Source: Taylorella asinigenitalis ATCC 700933 (lineage in GTDB: Bacteria; Pseudomonadota; Gammaproteobacteria; Burkholderiales; Burkholderiaceae_B). From it: a DNA stretch of 64,000 nt. Numbering within the stretch: position 1 is the stretch's first letter; each line of letters starts with the position of its first letter. A program made the translations under genes and the position numbers. The DNA lies in contig NZ_JHXN01000001.1 of assembly GCF_000687755.1 (NCBI RefSeq), positions 186,001-250,000 of the forward strand, given 5' to 3'. The notes below the pieces were generated by a model. It did not search any database. It saw only the letters and a program-made list of their open reading frames with translations, and was not told the origin of the DNA. Shown piece by piece: positions 29,281 to 37,563 of the stretch.

Positions 29281-30576
29281 ATGTTTGAGAGGATGTTCAA
29301 ACTTTCTGAACATAATTCAAATATAAGAACTGAAGTTCTTGCTGGAATCACAACATTCCTAACCATGTCCTACATTATATTTGTTAATCCTAATATTTTA
29401 GGAACTACAGGAATGGATACAGGTGCGGTGTTCGTTGCCACCTGCTTGGCTGCTGCCGTAGGTTCATTTATTATGGCCTTTCTTGCTAATTGGCCAATCG
29501 GTATGGCTCCTGGAATGGGCCTTAATGCATTCTTTGCATTTGGTGTGGTTGGTGCTATGGGTTATACATGGCAGCAAGCTTTAGCCGCAGTTTTCCTCTC
29601 TGGTGTGATATTTTTCATTCTTACACTAACTGGTGCTCGCAAATGGTTAATTGATGGTATCCCTCAATCTTTAAGATCTGCGATTGTTGCGGGTATTGGT
29701 CTATTTTTGGCTTTTATTGGATTCCAATCATCAGGTATTGTTATAGATAACCCAGCTACACTCACGGGTCACGGAGATTTCGGATCCCACCAAGTCCAAT
29801 TAGCCATTCTCGGATTTTTCATAATAGTAATTCTTGATTGCTTAAAAGTACGTGGTGCCATTCTTATAGGGATTTTAGCTGTCTCAGCTCTTTCAATTAT
29901 CCTCGGCTTTACACCTGTACCTGCAAGCATAATTTCAACGCCTCCATCTATTAGCTCTACTTTTCTCGCACTAGATATTCCTGGTGTTATGGAAAAAGGA
30001 TTAATTAGCGTATTACTTGTGTTTGTATTGGTCGAAGTTTTTGATGCCACTGGGACTATGATAGGTGTAGCAAAAAGAGCAAATCTTATAGATGTTGGAC
30101 CTAATCGCAAAAACAATTTAGGTAAAGCACTCATGGCCGACTCTGCTGCCATATTAGCTGGTTCTCTAATTGGTACTTCAAGTACTACAGCATATGTGGA
30201 AAGTATGTCTGGTGTTCAGGCAGGTGGTCGCACTGGTTTAACAGCATTTGTTATTGGAATTTTATTCTTGTTAGTGTTATTCCTATCGCCACTAGCTGGA
30301 GTTATTCCTGCATATGCCACTGCTCCCGCATTGATTTATGTTGCACTTTTAATGCTTAGAGAAATCACTGAGATAGATTGGAATGATATGACAGAGGTTG
30401 TGCCATCAGCAATTACATTGATTGCTATGCCTTTCACTTACTCTATCGCTGAAGGTATGGCATTTGGCTTTATCAGTTATGTAATTATTAAAGCATTCAC
30501 ATTCCGATTTAAAGAGCTGCATCTAGCAACAATTTTAATTGCCGCTCTGTTTGTGCTTAGATTTGCTATTGCTTAA
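29281..30576 (+). CDS. AzgA-type (NCS2) purine permease
   Basis: Polytopic inner-membrane transporter, 431 aa from the ATG at 29281, for hypoxanthine/guanine/adenine-type purines. The start MFERMFKLSEHNSNIRTEVLAG followed by TFLTMSYIIFVNPNIL is typical of the family. Other landmarks are GMGLNAFFAFGVVG and LVEVFDATGTMIGVAKR, with TSSTTAYVES in the half-helix region. About 12-13 hydrophobic segments. A second in-frame ATG at 29248 with its own AGGA would add eleven residues; I prefer 29281 because homologous starts align there and GGAG lies seven bases before. Exact purine specificity cannot be read. Confidence 0.88.
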   Translation: MFERMFKLSEHNSNIRTEVLAGITTFLTMSYIIFVNPNILGTTGMDTGAVFVATCLAAAVGSFIMAFLANWPIGMAPGMGLNAFFAFGVVGAMGYTWQQALAAVFLSGVIFFILTLTGARKWLIDGIPQSLRSAIVAGIGLFLAFIGFQSSGIVIDNPATLTGHGDFGSHQVQLAILGFFIIVILDCLKVRGAILIGILAVSALSIILGFTPVPASIISTPPSISSTFLALDIPGVMEKGLISVLLVFVLVEVFDATGTMIGVAKRANLIDVGPNRKNNLGKALMADSAAILAGSLIGTSSTTAYVESMSGVQAGGRTGLTAFVIGILFLLVLFLSPLAGVIPAYATAPALIYVALLMLREITEIDWNDMTEVVPSAITLIAMPFTYSIAEGMAFGFISYVIIKAFTFRFKELHLATILIAALFVLRFAIA

Positions 30577-31168
30577 TTTCAGGGAATTCCCATACCCCTT
30601 TACCCTTGGTCAGATTTATTACAGTCTGACCAAGATTTGACACTAAGTTCTCCTCTACTTCTAGTTGCCAAACTACACCTTCATTAGTGAAATTCTCTTC
30701 CACAACACTTATTCCTTGAGTGAATTTTGACTTCACTATGGCAATGTCACTGAATGGCACTTTGCAAATTATTTTCTTAGTTGGAACGACTTCAATCAAT
30801 GTTGCTTGGTCCAAGCATTTAGCCGTCACACCGCCATAAGCACGCATTAGTCCACCAGTACCTAGCTTTATGCCACCATAATATCTAATTACTAATGAAG
30901 CAACATTGATTAGATTTTTTCCCTCAATAGCCTGAAGCATAGGCCTTCCAGCTGTTCCACCTGGTTCTCCATCATCATTAAACCTATATGAATCAATTAA
31001 TTTGTAGGCCCAACAATTATGAGTGGCATCAGACTGGCTGTATTTATTGAAGAAATCAAATGCCTCTTCTGCACTAAAAACAGGAGCACAATGGCAAATA
31101 AAAAGACTATTTTTAATTCGCTCTTCGAAATACTGATATGATTGAATTCTATAGATTTTTGAAGACAT
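30566..31168 (-). CDS. YigZ/IMPACT family protein
   Basis: The 200-aa cytosolic protein has the IMPACT N-terminal fold: KSLFICHCAP-like start (KNSLFICHCAPVFSAEEAF), DDGEPGGTAGRPMLQAIEG, and VIRYYGGIKLGTGGLMRAYG. The bacterial YigZ family (UPF0029) is of uncertain function; eukaryotic IMPACT regulates translation through GCN1. The gene overlaps the end of the convergent permease by 11 bases, and its ATG shares one base with the ABC-F stop (TAATG), indicating coupling. Confidence 0.88.
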   Translation of the reverse strand: MSSKIYRIQSYQYFEERIKNSLFICHCAPVFSAEEAFDFFNKYSQSDATHNCWAYKLIDSYRFNDDGEPGGTAGRPMLQAIEGKNLINVASLVIRYYGGIKLGTGGLMRAYGGVTAKCLDQATLIEVVPTKKIICKVPFSDIAIVKSKFTQGISVVEENFTNEGVVWQLEVEENLVSNLGQTVINLTKGKGVWEFPEIKQ

Positions 31169-32772
31169 TAATCTTCTTCTATATGTCTAGAACGCAGATA
31201 ATCGTCATAGTTTCCTTGATAGTCAATTATTTGTCCATCAGGAAATATTTCTATAATCCTATCGGCTATCCCACTAACAAACTCTCGGTCATGAGAAACA
31301 AAGACAACAGTTCCCTTGAATTTCTCTAAAGCCATTTGAAGAGACTCTATTGACTCCATATCTAGGTGATTAGTAGGCTCGTCAAGTAATAAAGCATTGT
31401 GTTTTCCAAGCATCAATCTGCCGAAAAACATACGATTTTTCTCACCGCCCGATAAAACACTAACATCTTTAACAATGTCATCTGCTGAAAAAAGCAAACG
31501 GCCTAATACAGACCTAATTTGTTGATCGTCATCACCCTCTTGCCTAAATTCAGACATCCAATCAAATAAATTTGAGGATTTAGAAAAAGCATAGGATACA
31601 TCTTGAGCCATATAACCAATATCTGCATTTTCTGACCATTTAAGAGAACCAGAATCAGGTTTTAAATCGAGTGCGAGCATACGCAATAGAGTAGTTTTCC
31701 CGACACCATTGCCACCGATAATGGCAATTTTTTGTCCAGCTTCAACCATGGCACTGAAATCACGAATTACAGGCAAATCATAGGACTTAGAAATTTTATC
31801 TGCCTCAAATGCAAGCCTGTGCAAAGGTTTTTTCTGCTCAAACCTAATAAAAGGATTTTGTCTAGAGGATGGCTTAATCTCTACCTGCTCGGCCTTAATC
31901 TTATCGATTTGCTTTAAACGAGAGGTTGCTTGACGAGATTTTGATTTATTAGCCGCAAATCGTCTAACAAAGTCTTGAAGCTCTGAAACTCGCTCTTTAG
32001 CCTTTGCATTATTTGCCAGCATGCGTTCACGAGCCTGAGTTGAAGCGAGCATAAAGTCATCGTAATTACCAGGGTAGATACGCAATTCTCCATAATCGAG
32101 ATCGGCCATGTGAGTACAAACCTGATTTAAAAAATGCCTATCGTGACTGATAATAATCATCGTACTCTCATATTGATTAAGCACGTTTTCCAACCAACGA
32201 ATTGTATTGATATCTAAGTTGTTCGTAGGCTCATCAAGCAACAACACATCAGGGTTTGAGAATAAAGCTTGAGCAAGTAAAACACGAAGTTTCAATCCAG
32301 GAGGAATCTCGCTCATTAAAGCATTATGCTTTTCAATAGGAATTTCAAGACCCAGTAGTAATTCACCTGCTCTCGCTTCAGCCGTATAACCATCATATTC
32401 CGCAAACTTGGCTTCAAGTTCAGCAGCACGCATATAATCATCTTCGCTGGCATCAGGATTTGCATAAATCGCATCCCTTTGGGTCATCGCATCCCACATT
32501 TCTTTATGGCCCATAATGACCACATCCAAAACTCGCTTATCTTCGTATGCAAACTGATCTTGACGCAACTTTCCTAATCTAAGGCCTGGGTCTAAGGATA
32601 CATTTCCTGAGGTAGGCTCAAGCTCTCCTCCAAGAATTTTCATTAATGTTGATTTGCCCGAACCATTAGCGCCGATAAGTCCGTATCTATTGCCCCCAGA
32701 AAACTTAACCGATACATTCTCGAAGAGCGGCTTTGGACCAAATTGAATAGTTAGATTTGAAGTTTGGATCAC
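31168..32772 (-). CDS. ABC-F family ribosome-associated ATPase, YbiT-like
   Basis: The 534-aa soluble twin ABC protein without membrane segments is of the ABC-F type, which acts on the ribosome. It has Walker A motifs GANGSGKST (first half) and GGNGVGKTT (second half). The Walker B motifs are [12 protein letters not shown] and [12 protein letters not shown], separated by the charged linker with [18 protein letters not shown]. The first signature is the unusual [11 protein letters not shown], as in YbiT, while the second is the classical LSGGEKNR. Overlaps ldcA by 4 bases and yigZ by 1. Antibiotic-protection function is not indicated. Confidence 0.9.
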   Translation of the reverse strand: MIQTSNLTIQFGPKPLFENVSVKFSGGNRYGLIGANGSGKSTLMKILGGELEPTSGNVSLDPGLRLGKLRQDQFAYEDKRVLDVVIMGHKEMWDAMTQRDAIYANPDASEDDYMRAAELEAKFAEYDGYTAEARAGELLLGLEIPIEKHNALMSEIPPGLKLRVLLAQALFSNPDVLLLDEPTNNLDINTIRWLENVLNQYESTMIIISHDRHFLNQVCTHMADLDYGELRIYPGNYDDFMLASTQARERMLANNAKAKERVSELQDFVRRFAANKSKSRQATSRLKQIDKIKAEQVEIKPSSRQNPFIRFEQKKPLHRLAFEADKISKSYDLPVIRDFSAMVEAGQKIAIIGGNGVGKTTLLRMLALDLKPDSGSLKWSENADIGYMAQDVSYAFSKSSNLFDWMSEFRQEGDDDQQIRSVLGRLLFSADDIVKDVSVLSGGEKNRMFFGRLMLGKHNALLLDEPTNHLDMESIESLQMALEKFKGTVVFVSHDREFVSGIADRIIEIFPDGQIIDYQGNYDDYLRSRHIEED

Positions 32773-33845
32773 TTATTTTTTCTCTTATATTTTTCAAGAT
32801 TTAGACAATTTGTATGATGGTCAGAGTCATCTTTTGAGTGATTATGCTTATCGATGACTAAATGTGCCATGCCATCTTCAGTTGCAAGTCCAACTTTTTT
32901 CCCTATTGGCAATGTTACCCGCACCTCCCCATGTCCATACGGAAGTCCAGTCACAACGGGCACTTTAACTGTCTTGCGTAACCATTCAATAACTGAAATC
33001 AGGCTAAAACCATTATCGTTATCCACTAATTGATAGTCAGACACATCTCCAAGGACAATTGCTTTTTGTGTTTTTAAAACTCCCGCCTGGTGCAGCTGAA
33101 TAAGTAGACGCTCTACTCGATATGGATGTTCGCTTACATCCTCTAAAAACAAAATACCTTTTTTGATTTTTGGAAAATATGGCGTTCCAAGTAATGCTGT
33201 GAGCAATGCAAGATTACCACCCCATAAAACACCTGTTTCATCCACGGAGTCGGACTCTTCAGATACAAAACTAAGAATTTCAAGTTCCCCACGCATCATC
33301 TCGACAAAGATTTCGGTAGTTAGTTCATCGAGTTTATCTGAACCAAAATCGCTTACAGCATTAGGTCCTGTAAAACTAGGCAATCCTGTCTTAGCAAGTA
33401 AAGCAAGATTGAATGCCGTGAAATCGCTGTATCCGCAATAAGTGCGAGGATTTTCTGCTAGCAGCTTCCAATCTATAAGTGGCAATATTCTTGTTAATCC
33501 ATACCCACCACGAGTAGGCATAATTATGGGTGCTTTCGACTCCTTAATAGCACGAGTGAATGATTTCGCCCTTTGTATATCGGTACCAGCAAATCTAAGA
33601 TATTTTTCAGTTGCACATTTATCGACTTTTACTTTAAAGCCGAAGCTTTGTAGATTTGTTTTTGCAACTTGTATTCTTTTTGGGTCTGCTAAATAGCTTG
33701 AAGGTGAAATTAGGTAAATGCCAAGTTTTTTTTCATATTCTCTAACTTGCAACGGTACGTCATCTGCTTCATCAAAGAGTATTTGGGCATCATTAACTAA
33801 TTGTTCTAATTCGTGTTCGTCGGATTTTTTTAGGGAGTCTATCAT
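32769..33845 (-). CDS. ldcA: LD-carboxypeptidase (muropeptide recycling, S66 family)
   Basis: The 358-aa serine peptidase of family S66 removes the terminal D-Ala from tetrapeptides during cytosolic peptidoglycan recycling. The nucleophile region [14 protein letters not shown] is present, preceded by [14 protein letters not shown]. The Glu of the triad fits [17 protein letters not shown] and the His fits TGLPYGHGE. No signal peptide. The C-terminus is His/Lys-rich. It starts one base from tadA and overlaps the ABC-F gene by 4 bases. Confidence 0.92.
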   Translation of the reverse strand: MIDSLKKSDEHELEQLVNDAQILFDEADDVPLQVREYEKKLGIYLISPSSYLADPKRIQVAKTNLQSFGFKVKVDKCATEKYLRFAGTDIQRAKSFTRAIKESKAPIIMPTRGGYGLTRILPLIDWKLLAENPRTYCGYSDFTAFNLALLAKTGLPSFTGPNAVSDFGSDKLDELTTEIFVEMMRGELEILSFVSEESDSVDETGVLWGGNLALLTALLGTPYFPKIKKGILFLEDVSEHPYRVERLLIQLHQAGVLKTQKAIVLGDVSDYQLVDNDNGFSLISVIEWLRKTVKVPVVTGLPYGHGEVRVTLPIGKKVGLATEDGMAHLVIDKHNHSKDDSDHHTNCLNLEKYKRKNK

Positions 33846-33846
33846 G

Positions 33847-34314
33847 CTAAATATCCTTTACGATGCGTCTTTCTCGAAAAAATTTTTTTAAAATTTCGGA
33901 GCATTCTTCAGCCATAACACCGACACTAGTATTCATATGATGATTTAAATCTGATGAATGGATTGATAAATTTCCACCGCAAGCACCAGTTTTATAGTCT
34001 CGCGTCCCAATGATTAAATTTTCAAGTCGGGCATGCAACAAAGCTCCGAGACACATTATACAAGGCTCTAGGGTTACATAAAGGGAGGAACCCTTAGGGA
34101 GTCGGTAATTCTTATAATATTTATTAGCTTCTCTTAAAGCAACGATTTCCGCATGGGCAGTAGAGTCTGCTTTACTTATAACTTGATTAAATCCTTGCCC
34201 TACAATTTCATTATTTGGGCCCACTATCACCGCACCGACTGGAACCTCACCATTTTCATATGCTTTCTCTGCATTTTGCAGAGCAATTTTCATAAAGTAT
34301 TGATTTGAAAACAT
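33847..34314 (-). CDS. tadA: tRNA-specific adenosine deaminase
   Basis: The 155-aa zinc enzyme converts A34 to inosine in tRNA-Arg(ACG). The catalytic HAE is in TAHAEIVALREA and the zinc cysteines in LEPCIMCLGALLHARL. The NEIVGQGFNQV and GACGGNLSIHSS segments fit the TadA family. It is the last core gene before the accessory region; 80 A/T-rich bases separate it from the divergent restriction gene. Confidence 0.96.
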   Translation of the reverse strand: MFSNQYFMKIALQNAEKAYENGEVPVGAVIVGPNNEIVGQGFNQVISKADSTAHAEIVALREANKYYKNYRLPKGSSLYVTLEPCIMCLGALLHARLENLIIGTRDYKTGACGGNLSIHSSDLNHHMNTSVGVMAEECSEILKKFFRERRIVKDI

Positions 34315-34394
34315 TTGTTTTATCTAGTAACACAAATTTAACTAAATTTAATTAACATAAATTCCATCTATTTTATATTTAATTAGGGGGAAAT

Positions 34395-35216
34395 ATGAGT
34401 TGGAGTGATTTTGAAGAGGCTTGTGCGACATATCTAAATGAAAATTACGAATGCGGCAACAGCTTTAAATGTGTTGGCGGATCAAATTCAACTGTTAGCG
34501 ATATATCTTTTAGGAGAGGTAATTTCTATATCGAATGCAAAATGGGTCAGGCTCAATGTGGCCAATTTGTAGTGAAAGATAAGAATGGAAAATTTGTCTA
34601 CTCAGAAATGAATAGAAATCCGAATAACTTATTATCTAGGTTCATGGTTGAGACCATGAATAATGAACATGATGCATATTCAAATGCGGGGACTAGTGGT
34701 GCTAAGTTAAAAATAGATCCGCATTATATCTATAGTTGGATAAATGAAGCAATGCGCAACAAGAATGTGAAATTTATTATTACTGCAACAACAGTAAATG
34801 ATAAAACTAAATTTCTAGTTTTTAAGCGTGAAGACTTAAAATACTTTTTTAATGTTCAAGCTATATATCGTCAGAAAACAAGTGGGTCAAATTCAATAAG
34901 CACTATCCATGAGAAAGCTTTTTTAGAAACTTTTAAAAATTACATAAAACCATCTAATAAGCATGTTGAAATAAAAGATAAAAACCTTTTTATTGACTCA
35001 GATACTAACTATAACGAATTGGTTTTAGAAGCTAATGGTAGAAGATTTATGCTTAAAAGAAATCTAGAATTAGGCAGGGGTGCTTACAGAGTAAGACAAC
35101 TATCAAATACTCATAATTCCAATATTATTTTTTCAATTTCACTGAAACCACTTAATTCATCAATGGAGTCTAAATTAGTTCAAGCTGATATAGAACTTAA
35201 GAAATTAACTTCTTAA
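34395..35216 (+). CDS. Type II restriction endonuclease, PD-(D/E)XK type, specificity unknown
   Basis: The 273-aa protein was called mainly from context: it ends one base from the stop of a convergent DNA cytosine methyltransferase gene. A plausible PD-(D/E)XK active site is D36 with E47-C-K49 (SDISF...FYIECKMGQ). The N-terminal SWSDFEEACATYLNE and the central block with many Asn and Lys do not let me name a restriction family. A strong ribosome site (AGGGGG) precedes the ATG at 34395. The gene is A+T-rich and contains no TGGCAATG copy, unlike core genes of this size, so it looks acquired. It will cut DNA at the site its partner methylates (inference). Confidence 0.75.
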   Translation: MSWSDFEEACATYLNENYECGNSFKCVGGSNSTVSDISFRRGNFYIECKMGQAQCGQFVVKDKNGKFVYSEMNRNPNNLLSRFMVETMNNEHDAYSNAGTSGAKLKIDPHYIYSWINEAMRNKNVKFIITATTVNDKTKFLVFKREDLKYFFNVQAIYRQKTSGSNSISTIHEKAFLETFKNYIKPSNKHVEIKDKNLFIDSDTNYNELVLEANGRRFMLKRNLELGRGAYRVRQLSNTHNSNIIFSISLKPLNSSMESKLVQADIELKKLTS

Positions 35217-35217
35217 A

Positions 35218-36204
35218 TTATTTCTCATACTCAAGAGATAAGGTTTTACCTATCTCTTGAGCGACACTTTGAACTACATCAACAACTACAGAATTTCCTA
35301 GTTGCTTGTAAGCCTGCTTTTCATTGGGGTTCAGTTTAAAGTCGTCTGGGAAACCCATTAAACGAGCACACTCTCTAGGATGCAATCTTCTAGTTTTACC
35401 ATTTATTAAATAGCCACATGTGTGAGCGAAAAGCCCGCCACCATTTGCAGAAAAAGTAACAGATAAGCCTTTTGGACTATATATCCTCTCACCCTGACCA
35501 CCTTTACCAACTATACCAATTCTATAAGTTTCATCAACATTTAATTCAGGCTCATCTCTAAATAAATTTATATCCTCTCTTTCTCGAACTAAGTGAGATG
35601 TTTCAGAATCAGGTAATAAAATATCCTCTACATACTTATTTAATTTCATTGGCGGAGGAAAATTAAACTCTAAATGTTTAAGATCTTCACGGAATGCAAC
35701 CATAAATACTCTCGCTCTACTTTGAGGAATCCCATAATCTGAAGAATTCAAAACCTTCCAGTCAAAACTGTAACCGAGTCTCAAAAGAGATTGTTTAACT
35801 ACCCTCAAAGTTCGTCCACTATCATGATTAGCAAAATTCCTTACGTTTTCTAAAAATATAACTTTAGGACGTCTTGACTCAGCAATTCGTACAACATCAA
35901 AAAATAAAGTCCCTCTACTATCCTCAAATCCCAATCTTTTCCCACTGATTGAAAAAGCCTGACAAGGAAAGCCCGCACACAATATATCGTGTTCGGGTAT
36001 AAACTTTAGATCTATTTTAGTAATATCATCGTGAGGAAGTTCTTTGAAATTTATCCAATAAGTCTCTTTAGCGTATCTATCCCAATCGCTAGAAAATAAG
36101 CACTTTGCACCGAGACTTTGCAAGGCAACTCTAAAGCCACCTATTCCAGAAAAAAGGTCAATAAATGTGAAGCCCTTAAGTAGAGGTTCGCTGATTAGAA
36201 TCAT
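35218..36204 (-). CDS. DNA (cytosine-5) methyltransferase of the first restriction-modification pair
   Basis: The 328-aa C5 cytosine methylase has all main motifs in order: motif I FIDLFSGIGGFRVAL, motif IV CAGFPCQAFS with catalytic Cys81, motif VI FLENVRNF (Glu119-Asn-Val), motif VIII QSRARVFMVAF and motif X QLGNSVVVDVV. The target-recognition region between VIII and IX is short, as in enzymes of HhaI size. Specificity is unknown. It faces the endonuclease gene tail to tail with one base between. Upstream, only seven bases separate its ATG from the pirin stop on the same strand, so it may be expressed from the marR-pirin transcript. Confidence 0.93.
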   Translation of the reverse strand: MILISEPLLKGFTFIDLFSGIGGFRVALQSLGAKCLFSSDWDRYAKETYWINFKELPHDDITKIDLKFIPEHDILCAGFPCQAFSISGKRLGFEDSRGTLFFDVVRIAESRRPKVIFLENVRNFANHDSGRTLRVVKQSLLRLGYSFDWKVLNSSDYGIPQSRARVFMVAFREDLKHLEFNFPPPMKLNKYVEDILLPDSETSHLVREREDINLFRDEPELNVDETYRIGIVGKGGQGERIYSPKGLSVTFSANGGGLFAHTCGYLINGKTRRLHPRECARLMGFPDDFKLNPNEKQAYKQLGNSVVVDVVQSVAQEIGKTLSLEYEK

Positions 36205-36211
36205 GGATAAG

Positions 36212-37096
36212 TTATTTCTCTATAGCCATCTTAGATTTAATAAATGTACCGTTTCTTAATTCTTGAAAGGCAAGATCCAATTCATCTCGGGTATTCATCA
36301 CAATAGGACCACCCCAAGCAACTGGCTCATTTAAAGCTTTAGAAATCATTACTAAGACTTTATTTTCCCCATCAGTAGCCTCAAGCTTTAATATTCCATC
36401 AGAAGAGATTTTTGCGGCAGTTTTAGGATTAACTACAGTATCACCTACTTTTACAGAACCAAGCAGGGTAAAAATCATTACAGAAGCATCGGTCGGAACA
36501 GGAATATCAACCACAGCACCATCTTCCATACTTACATCATAATAATTCAATGGAGAATACTTTGATATGAATCCTTTAGCGACTTGCTGATCGTTCGATT
36601 CCTCTTCATCAAAGCTCTTTATTGGAAATCGACCTGCAAGAAGACGTAGCTTGGCTCCATCTAGTTCAATCTCTTTAATATCAGAGTTCTTAATAGGATG
36701 ATACTCAGGGTCATTCATCTTATTAGCCGCAGGCATATTCAACCAAAGTTGGACACCTAATAATCTATCCGCAGCTGGTACTTTTTCTTCATGAAGAATA
36801 CCAGACCCAGCAGTCATCCATTGAACTTCACCATTAGATACTGTGTCTACAAATCCAAGATTATCTCGATGTTGCATGCCACCACTGAACACATAAGATA
36901 TAGTTTCAATTCCTCTGTGTGGATGCATAGGAAATCCAGCAGTGTAGTCGTCTGGATTGGTGCTATCGAAAGAGTCAAGCATAAGTATCGGGTCATAGAT
37001 TTTGACCGTATCATGTCCCAAAACACGAATCAAACTCACACCAGCACCGTCTTTAGTAGCAAATCCAGTTTGCATATTTGTAACCTTACAGGTCAT
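36212..37096 (-). CDS. Pirin family protein
   Basis: The 294-aa bicupin has the metal-binding pattern in FPMHPHRGIETISYVF and GGMQHRDNLG, with the Glu in AGSGILHEEK. Bacterial pirins bind iron; some are quercetin dioxygenases or redox-sensing regulators. Length is standard. The start overlaps the end of marR by 11 bases, so this is a regulator-pirin pair. It is followed after seven bases by the methyltransferase gene. No TGGCAATG copy is present in pirin or in marR. Confidence 0.9.
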   Translation of the reverse strand: MTCKVTNMQTGFATKDGAGVSLIRVLGHDTVKIYDPILMLDSFDSTNPDDYTAGFPMHPHRGIETISYVFSGGMQHRDNLGFVDTVSNGEVQWMTAGSGILHEEKVPAADRLLGVQLWLNMPAANKMNDPEYHPIKNSDIKEIELDGAKLRLLAGRFPIKSFDEEESNDQQVAKGFISKYSPLNYYDVSMEDGAVVDIPVPTDASVMIFTLLGSVKVGDTVVNPKTAAKISSDGILKLEATDGENKVLVMISKALNEPVAWGGPIVMNTRDELDLAFQELRNGTFIKSKMAIEK

Positions 37097-37511
37097 ACCC
37101 CCTCCCTAATTTCTTCAATAGATTAACAAGATTATATTTGTCGTCTTCAGTAAGTATTGCAAAGGACTTAGCTATACTTTTTTGATAATCCACTATAAGA
37201 CTATCCATAACAAACATGCCTTGCTCACTTAATTTAAAAAGAACCTCTCTGCGATCAGTAGGATTCCTTCGGCGATCTACATACCCACCTACTAAGAGTT
37301 TCTTAAGAATAATGTCGACATAACTAGGACCTATCGGTATCCATTTTTTTAATTCGGTTACACCTATCTCTCCATTGCAATATAAGAGATGCAAAAGGTC
37401 AAACTCATTCAATGCAAGATTCTGTTTCTTTGCTACCTTTTGAATCCTCTTATTCAAAAAATGCAAATTAAATCTAAGACATACAATCAAATAATTATCG
37501 ATTTCATCCAT
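37086..37511 (-). CDS. MarR-family transcriptional regulator
   Basis: The 141-aa winged-helix regulator has the recognition region GVTELKKWIPIGPSYVDIILKKL and the wing GYVDRRRNPTDRREVLFKLSEQG (DxRR motif), flanked by helices for dimerisation. It overlaps pirin by 11 bases and probably controls it in response to a small ligand or oxidant. The 48-base gap to the TonB receptor stop is too short to show an operator with confidence. Confidence 0.88.
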   Translation of the reverse strand: MDEIDNYLIVCLRFNLHFLNKRIQKVAKKQNLALNEFDLLHLLYCNGEIGVTELKKWIPIGPSYVDIILKKLLVGGYVDRRRNPTDRREVLFKLSEQGMFVMDSLIVDYQKSIAKSFAILTEDDKYNLVNLLKKLGRGYDL

Positions 37512-37544
37512 TCAAATTCCCTAAAATTAATATGATTATATACT

Positions 37545-37563
37545 CTAGATGGCAATGATCTAG
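37545..37563. repeat. Small inverted repeat with a TGGCAATG motif in its loop
   Basis: Arms CTAGAT (37545-37550) and ATCTAG (37558-37563) flank GGCAATG. The copy of the 8-mer spans 37550-37557 and the whole sits at the stop codon of the TonB receptor gene. The stem is only 6 bp, so terminator activity is doubtful; its interest is that one of only two intergenic motif copies is inside a hairpin. Confidence 0.5.
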
